Shown here: positions 5,404 to 7,201 of the stretch, piece by piece
How the letters are laid out: every line of letters begins with the position of its first letter
How positions within the stretch are numbered: the first letter of the stretch is position 1
DNA from: Bacillota bacterium
GTDB lineage: Bacteria; Bacillota; Dethiobacteria; SKNC01
Reading direction: 5' to 3'
Length of the DNA stretch: 7,201 nt
NCBI GenBank assembly: GCA_007121375.1
Contig: SKLX01000142.1
Span: 1 to 7,201 of the forward strand
Made by a program: the position numbers and the translations under genes
The notes under the pieces: model-generated
Seen by the model: only the letters and a program-made list of their open reading frames with translations
The model's database searches: none
What the model was told of the DNA's origin: nothing

Positions 5404-7024
5404 AGGAAAGCAATCTTTTATTAAAGGAGCTTTAATCCTTACTGCAGCCGGTCTTACCTCTAGATTAATAGGGGCTGTTTTTAGAATAGCCCTGGCAGCC
5501 CTTATAACAGACGAGGGTATCGGCCTCTACCAAATGGCTTATCCTATATACACGGGTCTTCTTGCCATATCTACTGCAGGAATACCTATTGCAGTTTCCA
5601 AGCTGGTATCGGAAAATATTGCCCTGAATAATTATTATGGGGCAACCCGGGTGTTTAAAGTAGCTTTAACTTTGCTGACCATCAGCGGTTTTATTATCAG
5701 TCTGGCCATGTATTTAGGGGCTGACTTTGTTGTAACATATATTTCCCGGGATCCCAGGGCTTATATTCCCCTGGTGGCCATGTCTCCTGCGATTTTTTTT
5801 GTAGCCATTATGTCTACTTTTCGAGGATACTTTCAGGGTCAGCAGACCATGGTACCTACGGGAGTTTCCCAGATAATTGAGCAGTTGACCCGGGTAGGTA
5901 TAGCCCTGTTCCTGGCTGTTTTTCTTTTGCCCATGGGCCTGGAATATTCTGCGGCTGGGGCCACTTTTGGAGCAGTGGCTGGGGCTATATTTGGATTATT
6001 GTTTTTAGTATATCTCTATGTTAAAGAAAAGGGATATATGGCAGAAAAGGTGAGGAAACAGAGGATAAAGGAGCGGGTAAGCTTCAGGAAGGTTCTTTAC
6101 CGGATTGCCCAGCTGGCAGTACCCATTACCATTGGCAGCCTTATTTTACCCCTGATAAACATTCTGGATCTGATAATAGTACCCCAGAGACTTCATGTGG
6201 CGGGATTTACCACAGAAAGGGCTACGGCCCTTTACGGTCAGTTGACGGGCATGGCTACGCCTTTGGCCCACATACCGGCTATTATTACTATTTCCCTGGC
6301 AGTAAGCCTGGTTCCTTCCATATCGGAAGCTTTGACCCTTAATAATTACCATTTAATAAGAAGAAATTCCAATCTGGCCATAAGGCTTACTTTGATCCTG
6401 GGGATGCCGGCAGCATTAGGGCTTTATGTCCTGGCGGAACCTATAACCCTTTTACTTTTTAATAATGTAGAGGCTGCTGTTCCCTTGAGGATTATTGCTT
6501 TCAGCGTAATCTTTTTAACCATGTACCAGACTACTACCGGGATTCTCCAGGGTTTAGGCAAACCGATTCTTCCCGTTAAAAATATGGGTTTGGGGGCCTT
6601 AATCAAAATTATTATGGGTTGGACTTTAACGGCTATCCCCCAGGTCAATATTCAGGGAGCAGCCCTTGCTACCCTGGTGGGATTTGCCATTTCTTCTCTT
6701 CTCAACCTGTACCAGGTGAAAAGGGACACGGGGATGAGATTTGATTTCAATCATCACCTGTTAAAACCTGTCCTGTCTGTTTCAGTAATGGGAGTAGCTG
6801 TTTATTTATCCTATAATTATTTAAATATGTTTTTCGCGGATCTGTATTCCCCTGCCCTTAGTAACGCTGCTGCTACCCTGATATCCATAGGGATAGGGAT
6901 GATTGTATACGGGGCAATGCTTTTTATTACCGGAAGTATAACCCGGGAGGATTTACAAAGGATACCTAAGTTGGGACCATACTTGATAAGGCTTGCTAAT
7001 GCCTTACACATATTGAGGGGATAG
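5399..7024 (+). CDS. SpoVB/YabM/YtgP-family MOP-superfamily flippase (polysaccharide biosynthesis protein)
   Basis: A 541-residue integral membrane protein of the multidrug/oligosaccharidyl-lipid/polysaccharide exporter superfamily, which moves undecaprenyl-linked sugar intermediates across the cytoplasmic membrane. About 14 hydrophobic segments can be read, roughly at 8-30, 42-68, 86-106, 121-140, 160-180, 185-208, 235-262, 285-305, 328-352, 361-384, 395-414, 418-440, 457-475 and 488-512, in the 7+7 pattern of the family. Family marks include GALILTAAGLTSRLIG near the start, GLYQMAYPIY, GIPIAVSKLVSE (61-72), FRGYFQGQQTMVPTGVSQII (141-160) and YGQLTGMATPLAHIPAII (279-296). The substrate cannot be told from sequence: B. 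subtilis SpoVB acts in spore cortex formation, while YtgP (MurJ) flips lipid II in growing cells. Position after spoVT matches yabM in B. subtilis. The extended -10 promoter argues for growth-phase use. Start is TTG 5399, the only one with a usable ribosome site. Confidence 0.9.
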   Translation: MLGKQSFIKGALILTAAGLTSRLIGAVFRIALAALITDEGIGLYQMAYPIYTGLLAISTAGIPIAVSKLVSENIALNNYYGATRVFKVALTLLTISGFIISLAMYLGADFVVTYISRDPRAYIPLVAMSPAIFFVAIMSTFRGYFQGQQTMVPTGVSQIIEQLTRVGIALFLAVFLLPMGLEYSAAGATFGAVAGAIFGLLFLVYLYVKEKGYMAEKVRKQRIKERVSFRKVLYRIAQLAVPITIGSLILPLINILDLIIVPQRLHVAGFTTERATALYGQLTGMATPLAHIPAIITISLAVSLVPSISEALTLNNYHLIRRNSNLAIRLTLILGMPAALGLYVLAEPITLLLFNNVEAAVPLRIIAFSVIFLTMYQTTTGILQGLGKPILPVKNMGLGALIKIIMGWTLTAIPQVNIQGAALATLVGFAISSLLNLYQVKRDTGMRFDFNHHLLKPVLSVSVMGVAVYLSYNYLNMFFADLYSPALSNAAATLISIGIGMIVYGAMLFITGSITREDLQRIPKLGPYLIRLANALHILRG

Positions 7025-7028
7025 TTTT

Positions 7029-7201
7029 ATGAAAAGAATTTATTTAATTACTTTAGCCGGGCAGGTAGAGAAAAAACATTTTTCTCCCCGAACCTGGAGA
7101 CTGTTAACAAGGGTACAGCCTCTTTACTTATGGAGCTCCCTTAAAGGATTAGCCAGGGAATTGGAAAAAGAAGGGGTTGAAGTTACTTACTTTGAGGAAA
7201 G
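7029..7201 (+). CDS. Unrecognised protein, N-terminal 57 residues only (runs off the window)
   Basis: An open frame starts at ATG 7029, four bases after the flippase stop, with GAGGGGA at 7015-7021 as a ribosome site seven bases upstream, so translation is probably coupled with the flippase in one operon. The visible protein begins MKRIYLITLAGQ and continues to LARELEKEGVEVTYFEE with no stop before the edge. The basic start, a hydrophobic strand IYLITLAG and a helix followed by a GVEVTYFE strand recall the first half of a Rossmann-type unit, such as the N-terminus of GT-B glycosyltransferases, and the flippase context would suit an envelope-sugar enzyme. This is only a guess. It does not look like the MazG-family protein (YabN) expected at this place in B. 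subtilis, whose N-terminal methylase domain has a glycine-rich GLGPG-type start. Confidence 0.75.
   Translation, partial: MKRIYLITLAGQVEKKHFSPRTWRLLTRVQPLYLWSSLKGLARELEKEGVEVTYFEE

Noticed and set aside
1..7201. Search for mobile elements, CRISPR arrays, RNA genes or a novel defence or toxin system
   Set aside because: Coding density is high, all genes are co-directional core functions, and no array, terminal inverted repeat, tRNA-like or rRNA-like sequence was seen.

Overview
The window reads as ordinary core chromosome of an endospore-forming, anaerobic-type Firmicute (Clostridia in the broad sense). The evidence is the gene set and order (mfd, then a PrsA/SurA-type lipoprotein, then spoVT, then a SpoVB-family flippase), strong AGGAGG-type ribosome binding sites, purine-rich coding strands all pointing the same way, and a good match to a forespore sigma-G promoter in front of spoVT. 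The exact genus cannot be told. A very acidic exported lipoprotein beside normally charged cytoplasmic proteins would fit an alkaline or saline habitat, but that is inference.

Layout: bases 11-40 hold a rho-independent terminator that closes an upstream gene outside the window. mfd (transcription-repair coupling factor) follows immediately and fills half of the window; its start is more likely GTG 79 than ATG 43. A short AT-rich gap with a weak sigma-E-like match leads to a PpiC-type lipoprotein foldase starting at GTG 3687. A 99-base gap carries the sigma-G-like promoter for spoVT (TTG 4710), which ends in a perfect 11-bp hairpin terminator. An extended -10 sigma-A promoter then drives a 14-segment MOP-superfamily flippase of the SpoVB/YabM/YtgP group (TTG 5399). 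Its stop codon is followed after four bases by a new ATG gene that runs off the right edge and is not recognised.

Together the genes link housekeeping repair (Mfd) with envelope and spore functions: protein folding outside the membrane, forespore transcription control, and lipid-linked precursor transport. In Bacillus subtilis mfd, spoVT and the flippase gene yabM are also consecutive; the inserted foldase gene is the arrangement I associate with clostridia. No mobile element, CRISPR array, tRNA, rRNA or obvious novel system was found. The most useful observations are regulatory (promoters, start codons, a repeated TAATTGTT motif) plus the odd charge and shortened catalytic domain of the lipoprotein.
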